A stretch of DNA of 64,000 nt, from NCBI RefSeq assembly GCF_008041945.1, contig NZ_VKAD01000001.1, forward strand, positions 1,116,001-1,180,000, read 5' to 3'. The DNA is from Reinekea thalattae (GTDB taxonomy: Bacteria; Pseudomonadota; Gammaproteobacteria; Pseudomonadales; Natronospirillaceae). Shown here piece by piece: positions 1-11,151 of the stretch. Within the stretch, counting starts at the first letter, position 1. Every line of letters begins with the position of its first letter. The position numbers and the translations under genes are program-made. Below the pieces are notes generated by a model that was not told the DNA's origin, searched no databases, and saw only the letters and a program-made list of their open reading frames with translations.

Positions 1-533
1 AACTCTTGCTTACCTTCAATCAGCTCATCTGGCGTTAAACCACTTAATTCATGTGGAAATACTAACCAATCATCGCTCGATTTTACGTAATAGTCTGGTT
101 TCATATCGACCTGAGTATTTTTAGGCTTATACCAAGGGCAAGCCACGCGAATATCATGCGGTGTGTTTTTACGTGACAGCTTTTTAATTTGAGTGATTAA
201 CGCATCGACACTACGACCAGAATCAAATACATCATCAACGATCAATAGCGAATCTTCTGCGTTGGTATTTTCGATCAAATAATGCAAACCATGAACGCGG
301 ATTTCTTTCGATTGCTGACCAATGCCATAGTATGAAGAGGTACGAACAGCGATATGATCGGTCTCTATGCCTTTAAAGTCGAAATACTCCTGCACAGAAA
401 TACCAATGGGCGCACCACCACGCCAAATACCCACAATAAAGTTTGGGCGAAAGCCATCGTCCATAACCTGAGCGGCTAAACGAAACGAGTCTCTTAACAG
501 CTCGCCGGCGGTAATAAATACTTTATCTGTCAT
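1..533 (-). CDS. Purine phosphoribosyltransferase (hypoxanthine/xanthine-guanine type), C-terminus outside window
   Basis: This gene is cut by the left window edge; about 177 codons from its ATG at 533 are visible. The encoded protein belongs to the PRTase type I family, which joins a free purine base to PRPP in cytoplasmic salvage. The PRPP-binding loop is clear as LLIVDDVFDSGRSVDAL, with two acidic residues followed by the small-residue loop. The N-terminal part carries GIWRGGAPIG, the PPi-loop region expected in this family. Base specificity (hypoxanthine, guanine or xanthine) cannot be decided from what is seen. It runs in the same direction as gap but is separated from it by a terminator. 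Confidence 0.8.
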   Translation of the reverse strand, partial: MTDKVFITAGELLRDSFRLAAQVMDDGFRPNFIVGIWRGGAPIGISVQEYFDFKGIETDHIAVRTSSYYGIGQQSKEIRVHGLHYLIENTNAEDSLLIVDDVFDSGRSVDALITQIKKLSRKNTPHDIRVACPWYKPKNTQVDMKPDYYVKSSDDWLVFPHELSGLTPDELIEGKQE

Positions 534-735
534 GTTCGGAGTTAACCTAGTTCGTCATTATTAAAAAAGGCTGTGGATTATAATTAACCGCCCCAGCTTT
601 GTCTCAATTAATTGGTTTGTCTGTGAACTTATTGCACCTGATTAGCCTAGGATAGGTGAAAATTGAACAATAGGTCTAATCAACTCAATCGTTGATAGCC
701 AATCTATTGGTAAAAAACAGTCAAAGAGAGTATTT

Positions 736-750
736 TGTAATAAAACTACA
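736..750. promoter_or_regulatory. HexR-like operator in the hpt-gap spacer
   Basis: TGTAATAAAACTACA matches 13 of 15 positions of the known HexR pseudopalindrome TGTAATTAAATTACA. It lies in the 365-bp spacer 534-898, about 200 bp upstream of the phosphoribosyltransferase start and just beyond the gap terminator. That is an odd place for an operator unless an unrecognised transcript starts here. Nothing else recognisable is in the spacer except the gap terminator. Confidence 0.4.
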
Positions 751-787
751 AAATCACCAAAACCGCTAACACTAAACCTTATGCCAT

Positions 788-815
788 AAAAAAACCGCGC
801 CAAGGCACGGTTTTT
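788..815 (-). terminator. Rho-independent terminator of gap
   Basis: The stem AAAAACCG/CGGTTTTT has an inner GCC/GGC pairing. On the minus strand it is followed by a run of seven T. It lies about 85 bp past the gap stop codon and would also work on the plus strand. Confidence 0.75.
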
Positions 816-898
816 AATCTCGACTCAATCTATTCGCTAGTAGCGAGTCGACTGATGTCGAGGATAGCGGTTTCTAATCTATTAGAAATATAAGCTAA

Positions 899-2008
<1,110 letters not shown>

Positions 2009-2220
2009 TCAACACAAAAATCAAACAAATCAAGAAATTGAACAATATTTAATCGATCTCAGCACCCAATTGTAGTTTAGAAACAAGGCTACGCGAATCT
2101 AGTTATCAACATCTCACTATATAGGGTCAAAATTATTAAAAAAAACCTTAGGCTGCTTCATTTGAGATCAAAAAGTGCCATAAATGCTCAAATACTCCTT
2201 AATCTCTCAGCCATAGCGCC

Positions 2221-4047
2221 TTAATCGGTTAAAAAACCACCTGATTGACGCTGCCAAAGCTCTGCATAAACACCGCCTTTGGCAATCAACTCTGCATGGC
2301 TGCCTTGCTCGATTATTTTGCCTTGATCGATAACTATCAGCCGATCCAATGCGGCAATAGTCGATAATCGATGTGCGATCGCAATAACGGTCTTGTCAGA
2401 CATCAACTGCACTAGGTTTTGTTGGATAGCCGCTTCAGCCTCAGAATCTAAGGCTGAGGTGGCTTCATCCATAATTAGAATTGGCGCATCCTTAAGTAAC
2501 ACTCGAGCAATGGCAATGCGTTGCCGCTGACCACCAGAAAGCTTAACGCCCCGCTCACCCACTTGAGCATCCAATCCCTGGTTACCGTAGGGGTCACACA
2601 GCGTCTGAATAAAATCATAGGCTTCTGCTTTTTTGCAGGCAGCAATAAGCTCTTGCTCTGAGGCGTCAGGTCGACCATAAAGGATGTTTTCTCGAATGGA
2701 TCGATGCAGCAGCATGGTATCCTGCGTCACCACACCAATATTGGCTCGTAACGAATCCTGCGCGACCGTGGCAATGTCTTGATCGTCGATCAAAATACGA
2801 CCAGACTGCAGCTCATAAAACCTCAACAACAGATTTATCAATGTTGATTTTCCAGCCCCAGAACGCCCTACTAAGCCGACTCGCTCACCCGGCTCGATGG
2901 TCAAATTCAAGTTCTCAATCACCGAGCCTTCTGAACCATAGCTAAAGCTTGCCTGTTGAAACTGGATGCGGCCCTGATCAACGTTCATCATGCTAGCTTG
3001 ATCATTGTCCAGAATGGTTTGCGGCTTACTCAGGGTGCGCATACCATCAATGACGGTTCCGACATTCTCAAATAAAGCACCAATTTCTCGCATCACCCAA
3101 TGGCTCATGCCATTCATCCTCAATGCCAAAGCAATAGCTAAAGCAATGGTTCCGATGCTGGCCTGCCCCAAGCTCCACAGATAAATTGAGTAGCCAGCCA
3201 AGCTAAACAGCAAGATGTAATTAAACCAACTGATGAAAAATTCAAATAGCGTCACCAGTCGGCGTTGTTGATGAGCGGCAGTTAAAAACTGCTGCATGCT
3301 CTGCTTTGCATAATCGGCTTCTGCTTGAGTATCAGCAAACAGCTTCACGGTTTGGATATTGGTATAGCTGTCGACAACTCTCCCAGTCATTGTTGAGCGA
3401 GCATCTGCGACGGCACTGGAGCTGTGTCGTAGGCGAGGTACAAAGTAAAATTGCAAAGAACAATATATCGCCAACCAAATAAAAATAGGTACCACCAAGC
3501 GCGAATCGGCCTGAGCGATCAAAATCAACATAGTGGCGACATAAACAATAATATAGAGCATGACATCAAGCAGGCGCACAACTGACTCACGAACGGCTAA
3601 CGAAGTTTGCATCACTTTGGTCGCAACTCGTCCGGCAAAGTCATCCTGATAAAACGACAAACTTTGTTTCAGCAAATAGCGATGCGCTAACCAGCGAATA
3701 GACATTGAGTAGTTCGGCAACATGGCTTGGTTTTGCAACAATGAAACCAGCAATACCAACAGCGGCACGACAATGACAACAAATATCGAAATAGCTGTCA
3801 GCTGCACGCTGTACTGCTCAAACAGCTGGTCAGGGCTAATCGATGATAGCCAGTCAATCAACCAACCCATCAGGCCAAACATCGAAGCTTCTGCTACAGC
3901 CACCAAGGCTGAAAAGAGCGATAAAAAGAAAATAGGCGTCCACATGCCTTGGGTGTAATGCAAACAAAAACGGATTAACGTATCGGGTGGCTGCGTTGGT
4001 TCTTGTTCAGGAAAAGCGTCGATCAAACGCTCAAAAAATGAAAACAT
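2221..4047 (-). CDS. ABC exporter, fused permease and ATPase (MsbA/MDR type)
   Basis: A 608-residue half-transporter with one six-helix membrane domain (about residues 35-330) fused to one nucleotide-binding domain (about 350-600). The ATPase shows Walker A GLVGRSGAGKST, signature LSGGQRQRIAIARVL, Walker B ILIMDEATSALD and the switch histidine in IAHRLSTI, so it should be active as a homodimer in the inner membrane. Sequence does not reveal the substrate; lipid or drug export is typical of the family. The N-terminus has a cytoplasmic lead of about 35 residues before the first helix. It stands 60 bp downstream of the carbonic anhydrase gene on the same strand. Confidence 0.85.
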   Translation of the reverse strand: MFSFFERLIDAFPEQEPTQPPDTLIRFCLHYTQGMWTPIFFLSLFSALVAVAEASMFGLMGWLIDWLSSISPDQLFEQYSVQLTAISIFVVIVVPLLVLLVSLLQNQAMLPNYSMSIRWLAHRYLLKQSLSFYQDDFAGRVATKVMQTSLAVRESVVRLLDVMLYIIVYVATMLILIAQADSRLVVPIFIWLAIYCSLQFYFVPRLRHSSSAVADARSTMTGRVVDSYTNIQTVKLFADTQAEADYAKQSMQQFLTAAHQQRRLVTLFEFFISWFNYILLFSLAGYSIYLWSLGQASIGTIALAIALALRMNGMSHWVMREIGALFENVGTVIDGMRTLSKPQTILDNDQASMMNVDQGRIQFQQASFSYGSEGSVIENLNLTIEPGERVGLVGRSGAGKSTLINLLLRFYELQSGRILIDDQDIATVAQDSLRANIGVVTQDTMLLHRSIRENILYGRPDASEQELIAACKKAEAYDFIQTLCDPYGNQGLDAQVGERGVKLSGGQRQRIAIARVLLKDAPILIMDEATSALDSEAEAAIQQNLVQLMSDKTVIAIAHRLSTIAALDRLIVIDQGKIIEQGSHAELIAKGGVYAELWQRQSGGFLTD

Positions 4048-4106
4048 ACCAATTCCTGTTACTGATTACGGCGAATAAATGACCTTCCAATAGGTTGTCG
4101 CGGCGA

Positions 4107-4721
4107 TTAAATATCTAAAAAGTCTACCTCGCCCGTTTCAAGCGAGTATTGCGCACCGACAACATTCAGCTTACCAAGCTGAACCTGCTCTTCTAAATAG
4201 GGTGAGGAATATCGCACTTGGCTGACCGACGAACGAATATTGGCGCGTACCGCATATTTCACCAAATCTGTTTCATTGTGTTTTAGATCGGTTTCGGCAA
4301 GCGTTTCGAGGGATGGGCGGATACGAGAAACAATTGACATCAAATTATGTGAAGGCGCGACACTTGGGTTACGGATGGCATCTAGTGTCGCCTGAATTGC
4401 ACCACAATGACTGTGGCCGAGCACAACAACCAAGGGTGTGCCATAGGTTTCAACAGCAAACTCGATACTGCCGACTTGTGAAGGTGCGACAATATTGCCG
4501 GCAACTCGAATGACAAACAGATCTCCCAAACCCTGATCAAACACCAACTCTGCTGGTACTCGCGAGTCTGAGCATCCTAAAATAATGGCAAAGGGTTTTT
4601 GCCCATCTAAAAGTTTTAAACGACGCTGCTCTGAGCTGAGTTCATGCTGCTTGCCCACTTGAGAAACAAAGCGTTTATTTCCTTCTTTCAGCTGCTGTAG
4701 CGCCTGCTGTGCATCGACCAT
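4107..4721 (-). CDS. Beta-class carbonic anhydrase
   Basis: Interconverts CO2 and bicarbonate in the cytoplasm. The 204-residue protein carries the zinc-site motifs of beta carbonic anhydrases: Cys50-x-Asp52-x-Arg54 in GCSDSRVPAE and His103/Cys106 in GHSHCGA. An in-frame GTG at 4736 would add five residues. The ATG at 4721 is preferred because AGGT lies at a normal distance and the protein then begins at the conserved helix. No signal peptide is visible. It may be co-transcribed with the ABC exporter downstream. Confidence 0.9.
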   Translation of the reverse strand: MVDAQQALQQLKEGNKRFVSQVGKQHELSSEQRRLKLLDGQKPFAIILGCSDSRVPAELVFDQGLGDLFVIRVAGNIVAPSQVGSIEFAVETYGTPLVVVLGHSHCGAIQATLDAIRNPSVAPSHNLMSIVSRIRPSLETLAETDLKHNETDLVKYAVRANIRSSVSQVRYSSPYLEEQVQLGKLNVVGAQYSLETGEVDFLDI

Positions 4722-5019
4722 ATTGCGACCTATCACCGTTCATGACTAAGTTATTGTTTTATATCATACGACACCGCAGAAAAGCGAAAAACCGCTTCAA
4801 AATCAGAGCATTCATGAAACATTCTCACAACAGCTAAGACGACCAATTGGCAGTAAAAACTGAGAACTGCATCAGGTATTTCGCAATTAGCCGACAAGGG
4901 TAGCCTTGGGATACTTTTAGCCTACCCGTTCAATCAGGCTGATTATTTAATTAACCTGCAGTTGTCTTTAGGAACAAAGATGCCCCACCCAAGGAAGACT
5001 TATTTAAGGATGAATAACG

Positions 5020-5325
5020 ATGAAAAACCTGCTCATAGCTTTGTGCGCAGCCCTGTATATTGCCATGTCAGCACCGGCAATGGCGCAGGGCACGGAAAGC
5101 GCATCCACTGAACAAACTATTTTATATGTAGATATCAACAAGGATAGTGCTGAAAAGATGTCTGATTTGCTAATTGGTGTTGGCGCAAAAAAGGCAGAAG
5201 CCATTGTGCAATACCGTGAACAAAACGGACCTTTTAATTCTGCAGAAGAGCTTGTAAATGTGCCGGGGATTGGCGCATCGACCTTGCAAAAAAACTATGA
5301 AGCGATTGTTGTTGGCGATATTTAA
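5020..5325 (+). CDS. Small secreted helix-hairpin-helix protein, ComEA family
   Basis: A 101-residue protein with a signal peptide (about residues 1-22, ending APAMA-Q) and a ComEA-type helix-hairpin-helix domain. The domain shows VDINKDSAEKMSDLL, then GPFNSAEELVNVPGIG. ComEA-like proteins bind double-stranded DNA in the periplasm, in some species for natural transformation; many gammaproteobacteria carry short stand-alone versions like this. The ATG at 5020 has AAGGA nine bases upstream. The gene is alone and followed by a terminator at 5436. Its role in DNA uptake here is inference. Confidence 0.8.
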   Translation: MKNLLIALCAALYIAMSAPAMAQGTESASTEQTILYVDINKDSAEKMSDLLIGVGAKKAEAIVQYREQNGPFNSAEELVNVPGIGASTLQKNYEAIVVGDI

Positions 5326-5435
5326 CCATCAGCAAAAGACAACGAATTCGACAGTTAGGGACAGTGATCAGGGATAGGACGAGTAAAGGACTACTCAGCA
5401 CGGATGCACCATACCTCCTCACCACACTTAAGCAT

Positions 5436-5461
5436 AAAAGGGCCTTTCAAGGTCCTTTTTT
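5436..5461 (+). terminator. Terminator after the ComEA-like gene
   Basis: AAAGGGCC and GGTCCTTT form a stem with a TTTCAA loop (one G-T pair), followed by a T run. Apart from this hairpin the spacer 5326-5661 shows nothing recognisable. Confidence 0.7.
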
Positions 5462-5661
5462 ATGTCCGCAGCAGAGCCGCGTTACAAAATAAGCTGGCAT
5501 CTACAAATAAATTTTCCTGCTACACCTCGATATGAGATCGACAATCAGCCGAGTTTTTATCAGCCACAAACTAACCAGCGTATTCAGTTAAAGCCTGATC
5601 ACTTAATAAAATTTAAAGCAGTAGAATAAATAAAAGGAATTGGCTGATAAAAAAGAAGAAG

Positions 5662-5738
<77 letters not shown>

Positions 5739-5745
5739 ACTATGA

Positions 5746-5835
5746 TGGCGGTGAGTGAGAGATTCGAACTCTCGATACGATTTCTCGTATACACGCTTTC
5801 CAGGCGTGCTCCTTCAGCCACTCGGACAACTCACC
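5746..5835 (-). tRNA. tRNA-Ser (anticodon GGA)
   Basis: A 90-nt class II tRNA with a long variable arm (TATACGAGAAATCGTATC region). The acceptor stem is GGTGAGT/ACTCACC, the anticodon loop holds GGA, and G-CCA is encoded at the 3' end. It is the first gene of a two-tRNA unit with tRNA-Pro. Confidence 0.95.
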
Positions 5836-5987
5836 AAGCATTTAGCTCGCTGATGTCAGTAATGAAGTCCCACACCAAATCAGCGGTGGCGCACTTTATC
5901 GAATTACGCCCTTGCTGGCAAGGTATTTCATAAAAAACAAAAGCTTAGCTGCCTTAGATTGCACAAAAGCAGCTCCGCTGACTGACC

Positions 5988-6821
5988 TTACTGACGCACC
6001 ATTCGTAAATTATTTACGATGGCGTCCGCCTGATTACTACGAAATGGATTGATATCCAGACCACCTCGGCGAACATAACGAGCATACACCGTCAACGATT
6101 TGCACTGACAGTGCTGCTGCAAGTCTACAAAGATGCGTTCAACGCACTGCTCATGAAATTCGTTATGCTGGCGAAAAGAGATCAAATATTTCAGCAAAGA
6201 CTCGCGATCAATCTTCGCGCCACTGTACTCGATATAAACTGAACCCCAATCTGGCTGACCAGTCACCAAACAATTAGACTTCAACAGATGAGAGCAAAGA
6301 CTTTCTTGTACCTGCTCGTCACTACAGCGCAGCAAACTGGCATCGGTCTGATAATCGGTTATCTCAATATCCAGATCATCAATACAGTCTGCCTGCCACT
6401 GATGAATCTGTTCATGCGTTACTGCCTTGTTAAGCGAGTGCAGCGCCACCTTAACTTCGGCACCAACCGCTTTGGTCAAATCTTCAGCAAGCAGCGAAGA
6501 AACCACGTTTAAGCTTTCAAAACGACTTTGATTAAACGAATTCAAGTACAGCTTGAACGACTTAGATTCAATGATATTGACTGACGACGCGGGAATATAA
6601 AATACCGCGATAGCTACCATCGGCTTGCCTTTTAAGTTTAGCCACGACAACTCATAACCGTTCCATATATCGACGCCATGGAACGGCAAGTCACGGTCCG
6701 TCAAACCAAGCTCTTCGCGCTTAGCGACACGTGCAATAGGAAAAAGTAAGCTGGCATCGTATTGGTCGATGTAACGACTGGTTTTTCCTAATGGTGATGA
6801 TTCTGGAGAATTAATAATCAA
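5988..6821 (-). CDS. queF: NADPH-dependent 7-cyano-7-deazaguanine reductase (long type)
   Basis: Reduces preQ0 to preQ1 in queuosine biosynthesis. The 277-residue length and the two-half layout match the YqcD-type QueF. The nitrile-attacking cysteine lies in [18 protein letters not shown], followed by the substrate-binding [10 protein letters not shown] segment; the N-terminal half carries the [10 protein letters not shown] region. It starts seven bases after the ABC permease stop, so it is very likely the third gene of that operon. No preQ1 riboswitch is seen next to it, though the operon leader upstream of 8530 was judged only by eye. Confidence 0.93.
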   Translation of the reverse strand: MIINSPESSPLGKTSRYIDQYDASLLFPIARVAKREELGLTDRDLPFHGVDIWNGYELSWLNLKGKPMVAIAVFYIPASSVNIIESKSFKLYLNSFNQSRFESLNVVSSLLAEDLTKAVGAEVKVALHSLNKAVTHEQIHQWQADCIDDLDIEITDYQTDASLLRCSDEQVQESLCSHLLKSNCLVTGQPDWGSVYIEYSGAKIDRESLLKYLISFRQHNEFHEQCVERIFVDLQQHCQCKSLTVYARYVRRGGLDINPFRSNQADAIVNNLRMVRQ

Positions 6822-6827
6822 CTTCCC

Positions 6828-7598
6828 TTAAGAGCGCATACCGCGCCCTACTTTCAATAAGTACATTGCCCAGCTGGTGAGCACCGCAACAAAGACTAGC
6901 AACACAATATAGGCAGTCATCGGTGTAATATCCGACACGCCAATAATGCCATAACGGAAGGTATTCACCATATAGAGGATCGGATTCAATTTACTAATCC
7001 ACTGCCAAACTTCAGGTAGTAATGTTACCGAATAAAAAACACCGCCGAGGTAAGTTAACGGCGTCAAAATAAAGGTTGGCACTATGGTGACGTCATCAAA
7101 TTTTGTTGCATAAACCGCGTTGATAAAACCAGCCAACGAAAAAGCAATTGCCGTTAACAGAATCACCGAAATGGTGATTAACGGATGCTCTACCGACAGG
7201 CTTGAAAACCAAAGACTCAAAAACAATACGATCATACCGCAAGCTAATCCACGAGCAACGCCACCGGCAACATAACCCGATAAAATAATCCAATTAGGCA
7301 CTGGCGCAACCATTAGTTCTTCAATCGAGCGCTGAAACTTATTGGAGAAAAAACTTGAGCTAACATTGCCATAACTGTTGGTGATCACAGACATCATAAT
7401 CAGACCTGGCACAATAAACTGCATGTAGCTGAAGCCGCCCATTTCACCAATTCGGCCGCCGATCAGATTGCCGAAAATAACAAAGTACAACACCATAGTA
7501 ATGGCTGGCGGCAATAGCGTTTGTGGCCAAATACGTAAAAATCGGCGTATTTCTTTAGAAACAATGGTCGTAAAGGCGACCCAGTAATTCGCATTCAT
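6828..7598 (-). CDS. ABC-2 type transporter permease (YadH-like)
   Basis: A 256-residue inner-membrane protein with about six hydrophobic helices and the ABC-2 permease pattern, including the FxxKFQRSIEELMVAPVP coupling segment about residues 85-105. It ends seven bases before queF and starts two bases after the ATPase gene, so the three form one tight operon. The pair resembles E. coli YadG/YadH, an exporter of unknown substrate. Confidence 0.85.
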   Translation of the reverse strand: MNANYWVAFTTIVSKEIRRFLRIWPQTLLPPAITMVLYFVIFGNLIGGRIGEMGGFSYMQFIVPGLIMMSVITNSYGNVSSSFFSNKFQRSIEELMVAPVPNWIILSGYVAGGVARGLACGMIVLFLSLWFSSLSVEHPLITISVILLTAIAFSLAGFINAVYATKFDDVTIVPTFILTPLTYLGGVFYSVTLLPEVWQWISKLNPILYMVNTFRYGIIGVSDITPMTAYIVLLVFVAVLTSWAMYLLKVGRGMRS

Positions 7599-7600
7599 AT

Positions 7601-8530
7601 CTAGGCTTCCTGTTCCTTTTTCCCTGTTAAATCGACAAACAATTCTTCCAACCGATTGGTCTTTGGACGAATGCTAATCGCATCAATGCCACACTGACTC
7701 AATTGCATGAACAACGAATTCAAACTGGTACCCTTTTTGAGGGTACATTCAATACTATAAGAATCGATCAATTGCGCATTAAATTCCGACAGTGCATCCG
7801 GTAATTGCTTAAGTTCTGCCTGTACATCGACAACAAAAACCGAGTTATCTTTTTCATTTAACAGGTCTTTGGTTGCGCCCTGAGCAATGATATTACCAGC
7901 GCCAATTATGGCGAGGTTACGGCAAAGCGATTCTGCTTCTTCTAAATAGTGAGTGGTTAGGATAATCGTGATGCCTTGAGCATTGAGCTCAGTTAAGAAT
8001 CGCCACATGGATCGGCGTATTTCAATATCAACACCAGCGGTTGGTTCATCCAAAATAAGAATTTTGGGTTCGTGCACCAACGCTCGGGCGATCATCAATC
8101 GGCGCTTCATACCACCAGATAGCATCACCGCCTGATTATTACGCTTATCCCATAAATCCAATTGCTTGAGGTATTTTTCGGCCCGCTGCAACGCCAACTT
8201 AGTTGGCAAGCCATAATAGCCAGCTTGCTGGACAATAATATCAATAACTTTTTCAAAGCTATTGAAATTAAATTCTTGCGGCACAACGCCCAGACTGCGC
8301 TTAACTTGCTCACGCTCGGTATCTAGGTCAAAACCATTGACCTTAACGACCCCTTGGGTTTTATTGACTAACGAAGATACGATACCCAAGGTGGTGGATT
8401 TCCCAGCACCATTGGGGCCGAGTAATGCAAAAAAATCGCCCTGCTGGACATTGAGTTCGACGCCCTTGAGCGCCTGAAAACCATTGTCATAGACTTTGGT
8501 CAGGTTGGATATTTCCAGTGCATAACTCAT
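7601..8530 (-). CDS. ABC transporter ATP-binding protein (YadG-like)
   Basis: A 309-residue cytoplasmic ATPase that should power the YadH-like permease encoded directly downstream. Walker A is GPNGAGKST. The signature is LSGGMKRRLMIARAL, and Walker B plus catalytic Glu are ILILDEPTAGVD. The H-loop is TTHYLEEAE. A C-terminal stretch of about 80 residues follows the nucleotide-binding domain, as is usual in the DrrA/YadG group. It is the first gene of the three-gene unit that ends with queF. Confidence 0.87.
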   Translation of the reverse strand: MSYALEISNLTKVYDNGFQALKGVELNVQQGDFFALLGPNGAGKSTTLGIVSSLVNKTQGVVKVNGFDLDTEREQVKRSLGVVPQEFNFNSFEKVIDIIVQQAGYYGLPTKLALQRAEKYLKQLDLWDKRNNQAVMLSGGMKRRLMIARALVHEPKILILDEPTAGVDIEIRRSMWRFLTELNAQGITIILTTHYLEEAESLCRNLAIIGAGNIIAQGATKDLLNEKDNSVFVVDVQAELKQLPDALSEFNAQLIDSYSIECTLKKGTSLNSLFMQLSQCGIDAISIRPKTNRLEELFVDLTGKKEQEA

Positions 8531-8626
8531 CAGTGGCTCACTTTAAGACATGGCTAATACAGTTGTAGCCCTTAATGGGTGTGAAGCCTAAGAATTCAAC
8601 ACTGATTCAGTCGATTGCCGCCCAGA

Positions 8627-9862
8627 TTAAGACTCTTTATTTTTAACGCGCTGTTTGAGTACATTTTCAACATAAGACTGTGAGGCGAATGGCATACCGA
8701 CATCGGCATGTCGCTCCTCACTCAAGTACCAGCGGTGCTCAAGAATTTCATGGAAGATTTCGGCGTCATCGAGGCCGTTTTTTAGCTCTTCAGGTACCAC
8801 CTGCAAGCAGGGATTAAATATATCCGACATCCAGCGATAGGCGGCAACCGGAATAGGCACATCATAATTTTCTTGCTGTGAGAGTAATACTCGATAACGA
8901 TTCAGGCTGTTAAGTAACCTGCGGGCTTGGTTTTCTTGCACTTGTAGGCCGGTGAGCGCAGCCAGCTTGCGTTTATGATGCCAGTGCTCAACGACGCGCG
9001 GCACCATTTTGACCTTTTGACCATCCTCTTCTATTGAGATTTCCATCTCTTCGACATCAAAACCCAAATCGTTAATGCGGCTGATACGCTTCTCTATTAG
9101 GTACTGATCTTCAGAGTCAAACAGTTCAAACTGCGTCAATTCATTCCACAGCTGGGTATATTTGGTGATTAATGAGTCTGCTAAATCGACAGGATCCAAA
9201 CCTGGCGGTAAGCAATTAGCGGCCTCTAGATCCATTAGATCGCCAGCAATGTTGGTGTGCGCTAATTCTAAATCGAATTCACGCCGACGATCCGGTACCT
9301 TATCGAGCAGATCTCCCGTTTCGGCATCGACCAAATAGGCCGCCATCAAACCGGCATCGCGTTTAAAAAGCGCATTTGAAAAGGAGCAATCACCCCAATA
9401 AAACCCTGATAAGTGCAGCCTTGCCAGTAACTCTGCCAATGCATCCAGCATTTGCTCTAACTGCAGTTGTTGAATGCCATTTTCGATGATGATTCGATAC
9501 GGCAGTGCACCGACCATATAGCTGGTAATCAACAAGCCTCGACCTGCAACTTTTTTATTTTGCTGCTTTTCTTGCTCCGAAAGGTGGGCGTCACGCTCGG
9601 TGACAATACCGACTGGCTCAACCACCGGCAAACCTAATTCTTGTAACTCACGCAGCAGCCGATACTCTTTTTCTGCAATCGGCGTCGCCAATTCTTTTAG
9701 CGCATAAACGTGACCATGATAAGAAATAAACTTAACCACATTTCGATGAATACCATGCGCGACCTCAACGAAGCTCGATGCCGGCCAGTCGGTCAAATGA
9801 CGCGACCAAGGCAGACGCAAGTCGGTAAAGTAATGACTTGGAGAAGCGATCTTAAACTTCAT
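8627..9862 (-). CDS. DUF4032 protein with kinase-like N-terminal fold
   Basis: A 411-residue soluble protein. The N-terminal half looks like a lipopolysaccharide-kinase-type fold: a lysine in YALKELATP, a KEYRLLRELQELGLPVVEP helix, LHLSGFYWGDCSFSNALF with the kinase-like catalytic-loop shape, and a later acidic VDAETGDL. The remainder matches what I know as DUF4032, a family without an established role. GAGG lies five bases ahead of the ATG. It lies 92 bp downstream of the MalK-type ATPase gene on the same strand, with a hairpin (9916-9942) between them. Kinase activity is inference from motif spacing. Confidence 0.6.
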   Translation of the reverse strand: MKFKIASPSHYFTDLRLPWSRHLTDWPASSFVEVAHGIHRNVVKFISYHGHVYALKELATPIAEKEYRLLRELQELGLPVVEPVGIVTERDAHLSEQEKQQNKKVAGRGLLITSYMVGALPYRIIIENGIQQLQLEQMLDALAELLARLHLSGFYWGDCSFSNALFKRDAGLMAAYLVDAETGDLLDKVPDRRREFDLELAHTNIAGDLMDLEAANCLPPGLDPVDLADSLITKYTQLWNELTQFELFDSEDQYLIEKRISRINDLGFDVEEMEISIEEDGQKVKMVPRVVEHWHHKRKLAALTGLQVQENQARRLLNSLNRYRVLLSQQENYDVPIPVAAYRWMSDIFNPCLQVVPEELKNGLDDAEIFHEILEHRWYLSEERHADVGMPFASQSYVENVLKQRVKNKES

Positions 9863-9915
9863 CGAAACCTCAGCCTCGTGCTTTGGCAGTTAAGTTAAAT
9901 ATAACGGAAGAATCC

Positions 9916-9942
9916 GTGCCTGCTTGCCAAACAAACAGGCAC
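9916..9942. other. Hairpin between the MalK-type gene and the DUF4032 gene
   Basis: GTGCCTG and CAGGCAC can pair around a 13-base loop. No T run follows on either strand, so it may be a weak or Rho-assisted terminator, or an mRNA-end stabiliser. Confidence 0.3.
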
Positions 9943-9954
9943 GAAGCTGGCCAG

Positions 9955-11049
9955 CTATAGGCGATCTTGGGTGTCGCCATCAAATAGATGCAGCTTGTCT
10001 GTATTGATCACCAACGCAACGGTATCGCCTACCTTCGGCGCGCGGTAAACATCCATTTTAGCAATCATTGGTTTTTCTTCGCCTTCCATAACAAAGTGCA
10101 CAACAACCTCGTGACCCAGTGTTTCAACAATCGTCACCTTGCCGCTAATGGGCGCTTTATGGCTCCATTCACTTTCATCGGCACCTCGAACATGCTCAGG
10201 TCGAAAGCCAACATAGACTGTTTTGCCTTTGCGCTCAGCAACAGCTTCTTTCCATTGCTCTGGCACATCCAGTGTCACTATCGGATGACTCAATTGAGTG
10301 CCATCTTCAGAGACGCTCATCTTCACCACGTTCATGTTAGGTGTGCCAATAAATTGCGCTACAAAGACATTAGCTGGTGAATCGTAAAGCTCGAGAGGCG
10401 TACCTACTTGACGCAACACGCCGTCGTGCAGCACGGCAATACGATCGCCCATAGTCATCGCTTCAACCTGATCATGCGTTACATAAACGGAAGTGATACC
10501 TAGACGCTTTTGCAAATTGGCAATCTCGGCTCGCATTTGCACACGCAACTCTGCATCAAGGTTAGAAAGTGGTTCGTCAAATAGGAACACTGCTGGCTTA
10601 CGCACAATCGCACGACCTAACGCCACTCGCTGGCGCTGACCGCCGGATAAGGCTTTTGGTTTACGCTCTAGCAAATGCGACAAGCCCAACGTTTCGGCAG
10701 CTTCGGTAACCAGCTGGTCGATATCCTCTTTCGACATCTTGCGCAAGCGCAGACCAAAGGCGATGTTTTCGTATACTGTCATGTGTGGGTACAGGGCGTA
10801 GCTTTGAAACACCATGGCAACATCGCGGTCTTTCGGGTGTACATCGTTCACCTCGCGATTACCAATATACAGACTGCCATCGGTGATATCTTCCAAGCCT
10901 GCGATCATTCGCAGTGTGGTCGATTTACCACAGCCCGAAGGCCCCACCAGCACCATAAATTCTTGATCTTGAATATCTAGATCTAGGTTCTTGATGATAT
11001 TGACATCACCATAGCTTTTAACCACTTTCTCAAACCGAATGCTCGCCAT
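9955..11049 (-). CDS. MalK/UgpC-type ABC importer ATPase
   Basis: A 364-residue ATPase of the carbohydrate-uptake CUT1 class. Walker A is GPSGCGKST, the Q-loop is MVFQSYALYPHMTV, the signature is LSGGQRQRVALGRA, Walker B is VFLFDEPLSNLDAE, and a TOBE-like C-terminal domain spans about residues 240-360 (YVGFRPEHV). Members energise sugar or glycerol-phosphate permeases. No permease or binding-protein gene is in this window, so it probably serves one or more transporters encoded elsewhere. Glucokinase is the next gene upstream. The long leader (11050-11594) carries a 16-bp tandem repeat. Confidence 0.85.
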   Translation of the reverse strand: MASIRFEKVVKSYGDVNIIKNLDLDIQDQEFMVLVGPSGCGKSTTLRMIAGLEDITDGSLYIGNREVNDVHPKDRDVAMVFQSYALYPHMTVYENIAFGLRLRKMSKEDIDQLVTEAAETLGLSHLLERKPKALSGGQRQRVALGRAIVRKPAVFLFDEPLSNLDAELRVQMRAEIANLQKRLGITSVYVTHDQVEAMTMGDRIAVLHDGVLRQVGTPLELYDSPANVFVAQFIGTPNMNVVKMSVSEDGTQLSHPIVTLDVPEQWKEAVAERKGKTVYVGFRPEHVRGADESEWSHKAPISGKVTIVETLGHEVVVHFVMEGEEKPMIAKMDVYRAPKVGDTVALVINTDKLHLFDGDTQDRL

Positions 11050-11151
11050 AATTATTGTTCTCTCTTATTCGTATAGGGTTAACACAGGCCAAACAAACAA
11101 AAGCACAATAGCGCTGAATTGCGACTGGGAACGTCATCACCGACTGTTGTC